NCBI RefSeq assembly: GCF_027532945.1
Contig: NZ_JAPZTZ010000009.1
Location: 1 to 64,000, forward strand
Length of the DNA: 64,000 nucleotides
Reading direction: 5' to 3'
From: Phreatobacter sp.
Lineage (GTDB): Bacteria; Pseudomonadota; Alphaproteobacteria; Rhizobiales; Phreatobacteraceae
Made by a program: the position numbers and the translations under genes. Positions 40,016 through 48,839 of the stretch are shown one piece after another. Numbering within the stretch: position 1 is the stretch's first letter; each line of letters opens with the position of its first letter. The notes under the pieces were generated by a model. The model saw only the letters and a list, made by a program, of their open reading frames with translations, was not told where the DNA came from and searched no databases.

Positions 40016-41134
40016 TTAGGCGCGCGCCGCGAGGGCGTCGGCATAGGCGGTGAGCACCCCGTCGGTCATGGCGCGGACGGAGAACTGCGCCTCCACGCGC
40101 TCGCGCAGGCGCGCGGCGAGCGCCGCCGTCTCGTCGCGCTCGTCGAGCGCGCGCGCGATGGCCTCGGCCAGCGCCCAGTCGCTGCCGGGCGCGACGAGTG
40201 CGCGCGCATCCGGCCCGAAGATCTCGGCGATACCGCCGACCGCCGTCGTCACCAGCGGCACGCCGGCGGCCGCCGCTTCCAGGATGATGTAGGGCAGCGA
40301 TTCCGCCCGCGACGGCGCGATGAGAATGCGGCCCCGGGCGAAGGCCTCGCGCGCCGGCAGGACGCCGGCGAAACTGACGCTGGCCGAGAGATCCTTGTCG
40401 ATGACGCGCTGGCGGAAGGCCGCCGCATCAGGCCCATCACCCACCAGAGTCGCGGTGAGTGACCGCCCTCGCGCCTTCAGGAGGGCGAGCGCGTCGATGA
40501 GCAGGTCGACCCCCTTCAGCTGCCGCAACTCGCCGACGAAAAGGAGGTCGGTCGCATCGTCGCGCAGAGGCACGGGGGCGAATTCGCCGGCGCTCACCCC
40601 GTTATGGACGACGCGCACGAGGCCCTTGGGCTTGCACACCTTGGTCTCGAAGGCGCCGAGGCCGTAGCGGCTCTCGAAGAGGAAGAGGTCGGTGCGGGCG
40701 GCGAGCACCTGCTCGAGCGTCAGATAGACGAAGCCAACCGGCGTGCCGCGCGAATAGTGCAGGCTGCCGCCATGGGGGGTGTAGGCCTTGACCCTGCCAC
40801 CGCCGACGAGGCGGGCGAAGGCGCCGCCCTTGGAGCCATGGCCGTGGACGACGTCGACCTGATGCCTTGCAAGCACCTCGGCGACCGCCCGCCCGGCCGA
40901 CCAGTCCGAGGGTCCGAGCTCGCGCGCCATGGGCACGCGCGTGAGGCCGAGGGCGAGCAGCGGCGCCAGTCCGGCGAAGATCGCCTCGGCGCGGTCCCCG
41001 CCGGTGGTGGAATCGGCGACAATGCCGACCCGGTGGCCGCGCGCCGCCTGCTCGCCGGCCAGGTCCACCACGTGGCGGAACAACCCGCCGACAGGCGAGC
41101 GCATGACATGGACGATGGAGAGGGGGCGATCCAA
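40016..41134 (-). CDS. Glycosyltransferase family 4
   Basis: A 372-residue GT-B enzyme. The N-terminal half has the glycine-rich VMRSPVGGLFRHVVDLA acceptor loop; the C-terminal half has FVGELRQLKGVDLLIDAL and the nucleotide-sugar motif PSRAESLPYIILEAAAAGVP with the E-x7-E pattern. The start must be the TTG 13 nt after the upstream gene, because the N-terminal strand PLSIVHV begins there. Donor and acceptor are unknown. Confidence 0.88.
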   Translation of the reverse strand: MDRPLSIVHVMRSPVGGLFRHVVDLAGEQAARGHRVGIVADSTTGGDRAEAIFAGLAPLLALGLTRVPMARELGPSDWSAGRAVAEVLARHQVDVVHGHGSKGGAFARLVGGGRVKAYTPHGGSLHYSRGTPVGFVYLTLEQVLAARTDLFLFESRYGLGAFETKVCKPKGLVRVVHNGVSAGEFAPVPLRDDATDLLFVGELRQLKGVDLLIDALALLKARGRSLTATLVGDGPDAAAFRQRVIDKDLSASVSFAGVLPAREAFARGRILIAPSRAESLPYIILEAAAAGVPLVTTAVGGIAEIFGPDARALVAPGSDWALAEAIARALDERDETAALAARLRERVEAQFSVRAMTDGVLTAYADALAARA

Positions 41135-41147
41135 GGCCAGTCGCCGC

Positions 41148-41798
41148 CTAGAACCAGCGCTCGCGAACGACCACCGTGTCGCCGGGCGCCAGCGGATGGG
41201 TAAGCGGCACGTCGGCGCGGTAGAGCTGGCCGCTGACCTTCCGCGTCACCTCGACATTCCAGCGATTGGCGCGCGGCGTGAAGCCGCCAGCGATGGCAAT
41301 GGCGTTCTGCGCCGTCATGCCGGAGACGAAGGGGAACTGGCCGCCGGCCGTGACCTCGCCCATGATGAAGAAGGGTCGGTAGGTCTCGACCTCGACGGAG
41401 ACGCTGGGCTCGCGGATGAAACCGCCGCGCAGCCGGCCGGCGATCTCCCGGGCGAGGCTGTCGGTCGACTTGCCGGCGGCTGGGACGAGGCCGATCAGCG
41501 GCATGGCGATGGAGCCCGTGGCATCGACCGCATAGGAATTGGTGAGGCCTTCCTGGCCGAAGACCACGACCCGCAGGCGGTCACCGGTGTCGAGCAGGTA
41601 AGGGCCGCGCGGCAGGATCTGCTCATGCGGAACCAGCGTGCCTTCCCGGCCCACGGGGCCGACCGGCCCGCGTGTGGTGTCGACGATAGTTCCAGGGCCC
41701 GTGCCAGGCCGGCCGGCGCAGGCCGCCAGCAGCAAGGCTGTCGTCAGGAGAAGGATGGAACGCGTCACGCCTGTGCCCCATGAGAGCGCTGAAGCCAT
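41148..41798 (-). CDS. Polysaccharide export lipoprotein (Wza/ExoF-like)
   Basis: An outer-membrane or periplasmic export protein. The lipobox LLLAAC is near the N-terminus. The polysaccharide export (Poly_export) domain has LDTGDRLRVVVFGQEGLT, and a SLBB-type segment follows (FIMGEVTAGGQFPFVSGMTAQNAI). The start is uncertain: ATG here gives 216 residues with lipobox Cys27; a GTG ten codons later gives Cys17, a more usual signal length. It is divergent from the Wzz gene. Confidence 0.88.
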   Translation of the reverse strand: MASALSWGTGVTRSILLLTTALLLAACAGRPGTGPGTIVDTTRGPVGPVGREGTLVPHEQILPRGPYLLDTGDRLRVVVFGQEGLTNSYAVDATGSIAMPLIGLVPAAGKSTDSLAREIAGRLRGGFIREPSVSVEVETYRPFFIMGEVTAGGQFPFVSGMTAQNAIAIAGGFTPRANRWNVEVTRKVSGQLYRADVPLTHPLAPGDTVVVRERWF

Positions 41799-41932
41799 GG
41801 CCGCACTATCGGCGGTCGTGGTTAACAAAGGCTCAAGGCGCGCGTTTCGCGTGTGGCCGGTTAACCCGATGGCAACCCTAATGTTTTCTAATCAGCCCAT
41901 TGATGTTGACGTGCATTTGGCGGGAGTGGGTT

Positions 41933-44047
41933 GTGGCAGGTAATGACATGCCGTTGCGGGATCGGGCGCCTCTGGTCGACCTCGACCTGAAGGGCCTTGT
42001 CGAGGCGCTCTGGGCCCGCCGGGTCTGGATCGTCGCGCCGGCGCTCGTCGCGCTCGCCGGTTCCTTCATTGCCGTCACCCTCACCACCCCGACCTATCGC
42101 TCCGAGACCCGCCTCCTCGTCGAGAGCGGCGAGTCGCCCTACACGCGCCCCGAAAGCGACCGTTCGTCGGGTGACCGCACCGCGGTCGACCAGGAGGCCG
42201 TCCTCAGTCAGGTCCAGCTGGTCCTGTCCCGCGATGTCGCCAAAGCCGTCGCGGAAAAGCTCGAACTCTCCGGCAAGCCCGAATTCGATCCGGCCCTGCG
42301 CGGCTTCAATCCCGTCAAGCAGGTCTTCATCGCCCTCGGGCTGATGGAGAATCCGCTTCGCATGACGGCCGAGGAGCGGGTGCTGCGCTCCTATTTCGAG
42401 AAGCTTTCGGCCTTCCAGGTCGACAAGAGCCGCATCGTCGCCGTGCAGTTCGAATCGCAGGATCCGCTGCTCGCCGCGCGCGCTGCCGACACGATTGCCG
42501 CGGCGGTGATGGAGGCGCAGCAGGCGAACAAGCGCAGCCAGACCCGCAATGCCAGCCAGTGGCTCTCTGGCGAGGTCGATGGCCTGCGCCGCAAGGTCGA
42601 GGAGGCCGAGGGTCGCGTCGAGACCTTCCGCGCCCGCGCAAATCTCTTTGTTGGCTCCAACAACACCAGCCTCACCGCCCAGCAGCTCGCCGAGGTGAAC
42701 AGCCAGATCGCCTCCGCCCGCGCTCAGCAGTCCGACGCCCAGACCCGTTCGCGCCTGCTGCGCGATTTCCTGCGCTCGGGGCGCCCGATCGAATCGGGCG
42801 ACGTCATCAATTCCGAGATCATCCGCCGCCTGACCGAGCAGCGCGCCGCAGTCCTCGCCCAACTCGCCGAACAGTCCTCGACGCTCGGGCCCCGCCATCC
42901 CCGCATCGCCGAGCTGCAGGCCCAGCGGTCGAGCCTCGAGACGCAGATGCGCTCGGAGGCCGAGAAGCTGGTGCGCGTTCTGGAGAACGACGCCCGCTTT
43001 GCCGGTGCCCGCGTCGAGGCGCTGCAGCAGACCCTCGACCAGGTGAAGCGCCAGGCGAGTCAGGCGAGCGAGCAGGAGGTGCAACTCCGCGTGCTGGAGC
43101 GCGAGGCAAAGTCTCTGCGCGACCAGCTCGAGACCCTGCTCGCCCGCTACCGCGACGCCTCCGCCCGCGACACGCTCGCCGCCCTGCCGGCCGATGCCCG
43201 GATCATCTCGCGCGCCCTTGTCTCTAATGTCCCGGCCTTCCCGAAGAAGGTGCCGACCATCCTCATCGTCACGCTGGGCACGCTCATCCTCGCGATTGCC
43301 GTGGCCGCGACCCTTGCACTGCTGGCAGGCGAGGGGCGTCCTGCGACCCCCGCATCAGCGGAGGATGAAGCGCATCCGGCAGACCAGCATCTCGACGGGG
43401 CGATTGCCGCGCCGCCGCTGGCCGCGACCGGCGACGACCATGGCCTCGGCGTGCCGGTGGCCCAGCCCGACAGCATTGGCGAACTCGCCCGCCTGCTCGA
43501 CGCCGAGCCGCATCCCGGCGCGGCGCGCCGCACCCTGGTCACCGGGGCGATGGACGCGCTCGCCGCCTCAGCCGTGGCGCTGGCCCTCGCCCGCGAGCTC
43601 GCCGGCGCCGGCCGTCGCACTGTCCTCGTCGACTGCGATCCGGCCGAGGCGCCGCTTTCCGGCCTTGCCGGACCTGCGGCCCCCGGCCTGTCCGACCTTG
43701 CCGCCGGCCAGGCCGGCATCGGCGCCATCATTCATGAGGATCCCATGTCCTCGGCCCATCTCGTGCCCTGCGGCACGCTCGGCGCGGTGGAGCCCGACAT
43801 GGCGGAGTTCGTCATCGACGCGCTCGCCCGGTCCTATGACGCGGTGGTGATCGCCGCCGGTCGCCTGCCGGCGAGCCCCGCCGATTTCGACGCGCTCTGC
43901 CGCCTCGGCGACGACGCGGTGGTGGTGGCCGAGGGCGATGCCCGCAATCCCGCGGTCGAAGCCGCCTATGCGCGGCTCGTCGGCGCCGGCCTGAAGCCGG
44001 TCGTGGTGATGCTGGCGGCGGAAGAGGACGAGGCGGTCGCGGCCTGA
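41933..44047 (+). CDS. Wzz-type chain-length protein with degenerate kinase-like C-terminus
   Basis: A 704-residue inner-membrane protein. The N-terminal Wzz domain has a span near residues 30-50, followed by long coiled coils, the GNVR-type tail and a second span near 450-475. The C-terminal part (about 530-704) resembles a BY-kinase: LVDCDPAEAPLSGL is Walker A'-like, but the P-loop lysine is missing (LVTGAMDALAASAVAL). No Tyr-rich tail is seen. GTG start with GGGAG upstream; ATG five codons later is possible. Confidence 0.85.
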   Translation: MAGNDMPLRDRAPLVDLDLKGLVEALWARRVWIVAPALVALAGSFIAVTLTTPTYRSETRLLVESGESPYTRPESDRSSGDRTAVDQEAVLSQVQLVLSRDVAKAVAEKLELSGKPEFDPALRGFNPVKQVFIALGLMENPLRMTAEERVLRSYFEKLSAFQVDKSRIVAVQFESQDPLLAARAADTIAAAVMEAQQANKRSQTRNASQWLSGEVDGLRRKVEEAEGRVETFRARANLFVGSNNTSLTAQQLAEVNSQIASARAQQSDAQTRSRLLRDFLRSGRPIESGDVINSEIIRRLTEQRAAVLAQLAEQSSTLGPRHPRIAELQAQRSSLETQMRSEAEKLVRVLENDARFAGARVEALQQTLDQVKRQASQASEQEVQLRVLEREAKSLRDQLETLLARYRDASARDTLAALPADARIISRALVSNVPAFPKKVPTILIVTLGTLILAIAVAATLALLAGEGRPATPASAEDEAHPADQHLDGAIAAPPLAATGDDHGLGVPVAQPDSIGELARLLDAEPHPGAARRTLVTGAMDALAASAVALALARELAGAGRRTVLVDCDPAEAPLSGLAGPAAPGLSDLAAGQAGIGAIIHEDPMSSAHLVPCGTLGAVEPDMAEFVIDALARSYDAVVIAAGRLPASPADFDALCRLGDDAVVVAEGDARNPAVEAAYARLVGAGLKPVVVMLAAEEDEAVAA

Positions 44048-44051
44048 AGGC

Positions 44052-45236
44052 TCAGGCGGAGAGGCGGCCGCGCAGGCGCCGCAGCCGCACGATCAGCGGC
44101 CAGAGGCGCGGCGACTGCTTGATGCGGCGCTTCACCTGACCGGCGACATCCTGGACGAGGGCGGCGATGCGGCCCTTGGCGGTGACCGGGACGGCGAGGT
44201 CGAACAGCGCATCGGTGCCGTCGCAGATATGGCTCTTGTAGTCGGCTTCGCCGGCGCCGAGGTCGAAGACCGTGAGGCCGCGCTCGCAGCAATGGCGGAT
44301 GAGATGATGCAGCAGCAGTTCGCCGGGACTGTGGCGCTGCTGCGGGCCGGGCGCCATGGCGTTGAACATGCCTGAATAGCGCCCGGCGGCGATGGTGCCG
44401 CCGAACAGCGCCACCGGCTCGTCGCCGACCATCAGCGCGCAGAGTTCGATGGCTGGGGTGTCGCCGGCCGCTGCCGTGAGGATGAACGCGCGCGTGCCGG
44501 GCTCGGCGAACACATTGGGGATGCCGAGTTCGGCGAAACGGGCCGCCTTGTGGGCGAGGAAGGCATCAGTGAAGCGGGCGATGGTCGTAGCGTCCCGGGC
44601 AACGGTGAACGTGACCGCGCCCTCATCGGCAAGGGCGCGCTCCTTCTTGCGCAGCTTGCGGCGGGAGGAGGATGAGACGACGCGCTCCAGCACGGCCTCC
44701 GCGTCCGGACCGAGCGCCAGATGATAGCCGAAGGAGGGTGAGGGACGGTGCGGCAGCAGCGCCAGCGGATTGGACTGGCCGGCCCAGGCGAGCGGCTGGT
44801 TGGCGAAGGCGAAGACATCGATCGCGGCGGGGGCCTTGTTGGCGACCTCCAGGAGGATGGACCTCACGGCCTGAGCGTCGAGCGAGCGGGCAAAAGCCGG
44901 CCGCCACAGGCCCATGGCGAAATTGACGTGCTTGCCGCCGATGAACGACGCCGTGGCCACGCCGCGCCGCCGGGCGATGGTGAGCGGCAGCAGCGCCTGC
45001 GGCCGGCCGGCCGGATCGCTGACGATGGCGATGCAGGTCGTCTCGCCGGCGCCGAGATGGTGCTGGAACGCCTCCTGCCAGGCGAAGAGCTGGTAGCCGC
45101 TATGCGGCGCCTCGGCGATCAGCGCCTGCCAGGCCTCGCGTGCCGCGCCGAAATCCGCGACGATGCTGACCGCGAAGGGCAGGGCGGGCGCGGCCGTTCG
45201 CGAAGGCGCGTCGGTGATCTCGGCGACCAGGCTCAT
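44052..45236 (-). CDS. FemAB/BioF2-like acyltransferase
   Basis: A 394-residue GNAT-fold protein of the kind found in polysaccharide clusters. The core shows RKLRKKERALADEGAV, then FLAHKAARFAELGI and the acceptor region GELLLHHLIRHCCERGLTVFDLGAGEADYKSHI, typical of the acetyltransferase_6 group. It may acylate the polysaccharide or a lipid-linked intermediate. The start is the ATG encoding SLVAEITDAP. It is convergent with the Wzz gene, 4 nt away. Confidence 0.78.
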   Translation of the reverse strand: MSLVAEITDAPSRTAAPALPFAVSIVADFGAAREAWQALIAEAPHSGYQLFAWQEAFQHHLGAGETTCIAIVSDPAGRPQALLPLTIARRRGVATASFIGGKHVNFAMGLWRPAFARSLDAQAVRSILLEVANKAPAAIDVFAFANQPLAWAGQSNPLALLPHRPSPSFGYHLALGPDAEAVLERVVSSSSRRKLRKKERALADEGAVTFTVARDATTIARFTDAFLAHKAARFAELGIPNVFAEPGTRAFILTAAAGDTPAIELCALMVGDEPVALFGGTIAAGRYSGMFNAMAPGPQQRHSPGELLLHHLIRHCCERGLTVFDLGAGEADYKSHICDGTDALFDLAVPVTAKGRIAALVQDVAGQVKRRIKQSPRLWPLIVRLRRLRGRLSA

Positions 45237-45345
45237 CAACTCCGCCCTCGTGTCAGGGTTGTAGGCTGTCAAAGAAGTCTCAAGAAATGGTTGGCACCAT
45301 CGGAGTCCGGGTTTTTGCTGAGAAGCTGATGGGAGGTGCTCGGGA

Positions 45346-46401
45346 ATGAGCGGGGTCAGGACGTCCGTCTTCAAGGCTGGTCTGGAAGCGCTCTACCTGA
45401 CGGGGGCGCACCGCATGCTGCGCCCGATCACCGGTGGCATCGGCGCCATCCTGATGCTCCATCACGTCCGCCCGGGCGAGGCGCGGGACTTCGCGCCCAA
45501 TGCACTTCTCGAGGTGACGCCGGACTATCTCGACGGCGTCATCGAGCGCGTCCGCCAGTCCGGCTTCGATATCGTCACCATGGACGAGGTTCCCGGCCGC
45601 ATCGCCCTCGGAGGCGAGGGGCGGCCCTTCGTCGCCTTCACCTTCGACGACGGCTATCGCGACAATGCCGAATTCGCCTATCCGATCCTGAAGAAGCACG
45701 GCGCACCCTTCACCATCTACCTGCCGACTTCGTTCATGGACCGGCGCGGCGAGCTCTGGTGGCTGGTGCTCGAACATACGGTGCGCACCCAGCGCGCCGT
45801 GACCGCCACCATTGCCGGCCGCTCCGTCCATTTCGACTGTTCGACCGCGACGTTGAAGACCGAGGCCTTCCGCGAGATCTACTGGTGGTTGCGGTCGCTG
45901 CCCGAGACAGAGCTGCGCGCCTATGTCCGCGACCTCTCCGCCCGCCATGGCATCGATTTCCGCGACATCTGCCGCGACCTCTGCATGACCTGGGACGAGG
46001 TGAGGGCGCTCGGCGCCGACCCTCTGGTCACCTTCGGCGCCCATACGGTCGAGCACCTGATGCTCGCCAAGTTCCCGGAGGAGACGGTCCGCCAGGAGCT
46101 GGTCGCTTCCAAGGCGCGGGTCGAGGACGAACTCGGCAGGCCGGTATGCCATTTCGCCTATCCGGTGGGGGACCCGACCTCTGCAGGGCCGCGCGAATTC
46201 GCCCTTGCCCGGGAGGCGGGCTTCACGACAGCGGTGACGACCCGCCCCGGTGTGCTCTTCGCCGAGCATGCCGACCATCTGACCGCTCTGCCCCGCGTGT
46301 CGCTCAACGGCCATTTCCAGTCGCTGCGCTATCTCGACGTGCTGCTCTCGGGGGCGGCCTTCGCCTTTTTCAACAGGTTCCGCAGGGTGAATGCGGCCTG
46401 A
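45346..46401 (+). CDS. Polysaccharide deacetylase (NodB domain)
   Basis: A 351-residue enzyme. The NodB motif FTFDDGYRDN gives the catalytic Asp and metal-binding Asp, and AHTVEHLML the metal His pair; a third motif is CHFAYPVG. It would remove N- or O-acetyl groups from the polysaccharide. The start is the ATG after GGGAATG. It is divergent from the acyltransferase, suggesting a shared control region of about 110 bp. Confidence 0.88.
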   Translation: MSGVRTSVFKAGLEALYLTGAHRMLRPITGGIGAILMLHHVRPGEARDFAPNALLEVTPDYLDGVIERVRQSGFDIVTMDEVPGRIALGGEGRPFVAFTFDDGYRDNAEFAYPILKKHGAPFTIYLPTSFMDRRGELWWLVLEHTVRTQRAVTATIAGRSVHFDCSTATLKTEAFREIYWWLRSLPETELRAYVRDLSARHGIDFRDICRDLCMTWDEVRALGADPLVTFGAHTVEHLMLAKFPEETVRQELVASKARVEDELGRPVCHFAYPVGDPTSAGPREFALAREAGFTTAVTTRPGVLFAEHADHLTALPRVSLNGHFQSLRYLDVLLSGAAFAFFNRFRRVNAA

Positions 46402-46507
46402 GCGGCCTCCACCGGATTTTCCGCTGCGCCCCCGTCGCGAGAAGGCCTGAATCAGATAGTTTGTGACGCGGGCCGCCCGTCGCGGTCAGCCCCAGCATGA
46501 ACGGTCG

Positions 46508-47776
46508 ATGTCAGACGCCAACGGAACACGCCCCTTTTCCGCCTTCGAGTGGATGCTGTCGCTGCGCTATCTCCGGGCGCGGCGGAAGGAGGGATTCATC
46601 TCGGTCATCGCCGGCTTCTCCTTCGTCGGCATCATGCTCGGCGTTGCGACGCTGATCATCGTCATGGCGGTGATGAACGGCTTCCGGAAGGAGCTGCTCG
46701 GCAAGATCCTCGGCGTCCAGGGCCACATGGTCCTCCAGCCCATCGACACGCCGCTGACGGACTATGCGGCCGTTGCGACGCGCCTCATGCGGATCCCGGG
46801 CGTCAGGCTCGCCGCCCCGGTGATCGAGGGCCAGGCGCTGGCCTCTTCCGCCTTCAATGCCGGTGGCGCCATCGTCCGCGGCATGCGCGCCGAGGACCTG
46901 AGGCGCCTGCCGCTGATCTCCACCAACATCAAGCAGGGCGGGCTGCAGGATTTCGACACGACCGAGGGCGTCATGGTGGGCCAGCGGCTCGCCAACCAGC
47001 TGTCGCTGCGCCTCGGCGACAGCCTGACGCTGGTCTCGCCCAAGGGCTCCTCGACGCCCATGGGCATGACGCCGCGCATCAAGGCCTATCCGATCGTCGC
47101 CATCTTCGAGGTGGGCATGACCGAGTATGACTCGGCCTTCGTCTTCATGCCCTTCACCGAGGCCCAGGCCTATTTCAACCGCGACGGCGACGCCTCCTCC
47201 ATCGAGGTCTATACCGACAATGCCGACCGCATCGAGGAGTACCGTCGCCGCGTCTCCGAAAGCGTCGAGCGGCCGGTCTTCATCGTCGACTGGCGCCAGC
47301 GCAACGCCACCTTCTTCTCGGCCCTGCAGGTCGAGCGGAACGTCATGTTCATGATCCTGACGCTCATCGTCTTCGTCGCGGCGCTGAACATCATTTCAGG
47401 CCTCATCATGCTGGTGAAGGACAAGGGCCGCGACATCGCCATCCTGCGCACCATGGGCGCGACGCGCGGCGCGGTGATGCGCATCTTCCTCATCACCGGC
47501 GCCTCGATCGGCGTGGTCGGCACGCTCGCCGGCTTCGCGCTGGGCGTCCTCGTCTGCCTCAACATCCAGTCGATCCAGGAATTCGTCTCCTGGATCACCG
47601 GCACCACGCTGTGGGACCCGACGGTGCGCTTCCTCACCCAGATCCCCGCCGACATGTCCACCGGCGAGACGCTCTCGGTTCTGGTGATGGCGCTCACCCT
47701 GTCGCTGCTCGCGACGCTCTACCCGTCCTGGCGGGCCGCCAAGCTCGATCCGGTCGAGGCGCTGCGCTATGAGTGA
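46508..47776 (+). CDS. lolC: Lipoprotein-releasing ABC transporter permease LolC/LolE
   Basis: A 422-residue FtsX-like permease with one N-terminal span, a large periplasmic domain (about residues 50-265), and three C-terminal spans. Typical segments are [30 protein letters not shown] and the coupling helix [21 protein letters not shown]. Only one permease gene is present, so it may form a homodimer with LolD, as in many alphaproteobacteria. It overlaps lolD by 8 nt. Confidence 0.92.
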   Translation: MSDANGTRPFSAFEWMLSLRYLRARRKEGFISVIAGFSFVGIMLGVATLIIVMAVMNGFRKELLGKILGVQGHMVLQPIDTPLTDYAAVATRLMRIPGVRLAAPVIEGQALASSAFNAGGAIVRGMRAEDLRRLPLISTNIKQGGLQDFDTTEGVMVGQRLANQLSLRLGDSLTLVSPKGSSTPMGMTPRIKAYPIVAIFEVGMTEYDSAFVFMPFTEAQAYFNRDGDASSIEVYTDNADRIEEYRRRVSESVERPVFIVDWRQRNATFFSALQVERNVMFMILTLIVFVAALNIISGLIMLVKDKGRDIAILRTMGATRGAVMRIFLITGASIGVVGTLAGFALGVLVCLNIQSIQEFVSWITGTTLWDPTVRFLTQIPADMSTGETLSVLVMALTLSLLATLYPSWRAAKLDPVEALRYE

Positions 47777-48497
47777 TGTCGTGAACGCCGACCGCCCGGC
47801 CGCCAGCGCCCCGAAAGAGGAGGCGCCGGTCCTCTGGCTCGACAAGGTCGAGCGCCGCTACACCGAGGCCGGCGCGCCGCTCGAAATCCTTAAGGGCGTC
47901 GATTTCGCCATCTGGCCCGGCGAGACCGTGGCCCTCATCGCGCCCTCCGGCACCGGCAAGTCGACGCTGCTCCACGTCGCCGGCCTGCTTGAGGCGCCCG
48001 ATGCCGGCGAGGTCTATATTGCCGGCAAGGCCACCTCGAAGCTTGCCGACAAGGACCGCACCCGCATTCGCCGCAACGAGATCGGCTTCGTCTACCAGTT
48101 CCACCACCTGCTGCCGGAATTCTCGGCGCTGGAGAACGTCGTCCTGCCGCAGATGATCCGCGGCCTCAGTTACAAGGAGGCCAAGGCGCGGGCCTCCGAG
48201 CTTCTGACCTATCTCGGCCTCGGCGAACGCCAGACCCACCGGCCCGCCGAGCTGTCGGGCGGCGAGCAGCAGCGCGTCGCCATCGCCCGCGCCGTCGCCA
48301 ACGCCCCGAGCATCCTCCTCGCCGACGAGCCGACCGGCAATCTCGACCCCAAGACCGCCGATCACGTCTTCTCGGCGCTCGGCCAGCTGGTGCGCGCCTC
48401 GCGGCTCGCCGCCGTTGTCGCGACCCACAACATGGACCTTGCCGCCCGCATGGACCGGCGGGTGACCATCCGCGACGGGCTCATCGTCGAGCTGTGA
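47769..48497 (+). CDS. lolD: Lipoprotein-releasing ABC transporter ATPase
   Basis: A 242-residue ABC ATPase. Walker A is APSGTGKST (58-66; most have Gly first), signature [14 protein letters not shown], Walker [13 protein letters not shown]. The LolD-typical [18 protein letters not shown] is present. It powers extraction of mature lipoproteins for outer-membrane transport. Its ATG lies inside the last codons of lolC. Two LexA boxes follow its stop. Confidence 0.95.
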   Translation: MSDVVNADRPAASAPKEEAPVLWLDKVERRYTEAGAPLEILKGVDFAIWPGETVALIAPSGTGKSTLLHVAGLLEAPDAGEVYIAGKATSKLADKDRTRIRRNEIGFVYQFHHLLPEFSALENVVLPQMIRGLSYKEAKARASELLTYLGLGERQTHRPAELSGGEQQRVAIARAVANAPSILLADEPTGNLDPKTADHVFSALGQLVRASRLAAVVATHNMDLAARMDRRVTIRDGLIVEL

Positions 48498-48525
48498 CAA
48501 TCTTTACGGTTTGGTAACCGGATGT

Positions 48526-48540
48526 GTTCGCGCTTCGTTC
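48526..48540 (+). promoter_or_regulatory. LexA (SOS) box 1, GTTC-N7-GTTC
   Basis: GTTCGCGCTTCGTTC is an exact match to the alphaproteobacterial LexA operator GTTC-N7-GTTC. It lies 29 nt after lolD and 65 nt ahead of the small peptide gene. Confidence 0.8.
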
Positions 48541-48556
48541 TCTTCACTGGACATGA

Positions 48557-48571
48557 GAACAAAAAAGGAAC
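48557..48571 (-). promoter_or_regulatory. LexA (SOS) box 2, GAAC-N7-GAAC
   Basis: GAACAAAAAAGGAAC is an exact match to the same operator on the opposite strand. Its centre is 31 bp from that of box 1, about three helical turns, so two LexA dimers would sit on one face. It is 33 nt ahead of the peptide ATG. Confidence 0.8.
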
Positions 48572-48604
48572 ATGCTGTTCTCGTCGCTGAAAACGGAGGA
48601 CGAC

Positions 48605-48700
48605 ATGATCCGCAGTTTCATCGAAGACGCCGCTGCCCTTGTGGCCCTCGGCCTTTTCACCGGCATGCTCACCGTCTGGGCCCAGGCCTTGAATGGCTGA
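48605..48700 (+). CDS. Putative SOS-induced 31-residue membrane peptide
   Basis: The product starts MIRSFIEDAAALVALGLF and ends TGMLTVWAQALNG: a short N-terminal helix and one membrane span (about residues 8-27). GGAGGA ends 4 nt before the ATG, a strong ribosome binding site. Two LexA boxes upstream predict SOS control. Similar short single-span, LexA-controlled peptides include the Caulobacter division inhibitor SidA; homology is not claimed. It is too short for most gene finders. Confidence 0.75.
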   Translation: MIRSFIEDAAALVALGLFTGMLTVWAQALNG

Positions 48701-48770
48701 CCTCAACGGCTGAGAGGAGACCACACAGCCTGTGCATAGCGGGAGGCCGGCTGTCGCCGCGCTTGTCGTG

Positions 48771-48786
48771 AGCCGCCTTCGGGCGG
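48771..48786 (+). other. Stem-loop with TTCG tetraloop before dnaE
   Basis: GCCGCC / GGCGGC closes a TTCG loop in the 139-nt spacer between the peptide gene and dnaE. No T-run follows, so it need not stop transcription from the SOS promoter. Confidence 0.35.
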
Positions 48787-48839
48787 CAAGGTCCGGGGAG
48801 ACGAGTCGCGCGGCACGGGCCGCGCCGCCGGGAGGTCGG

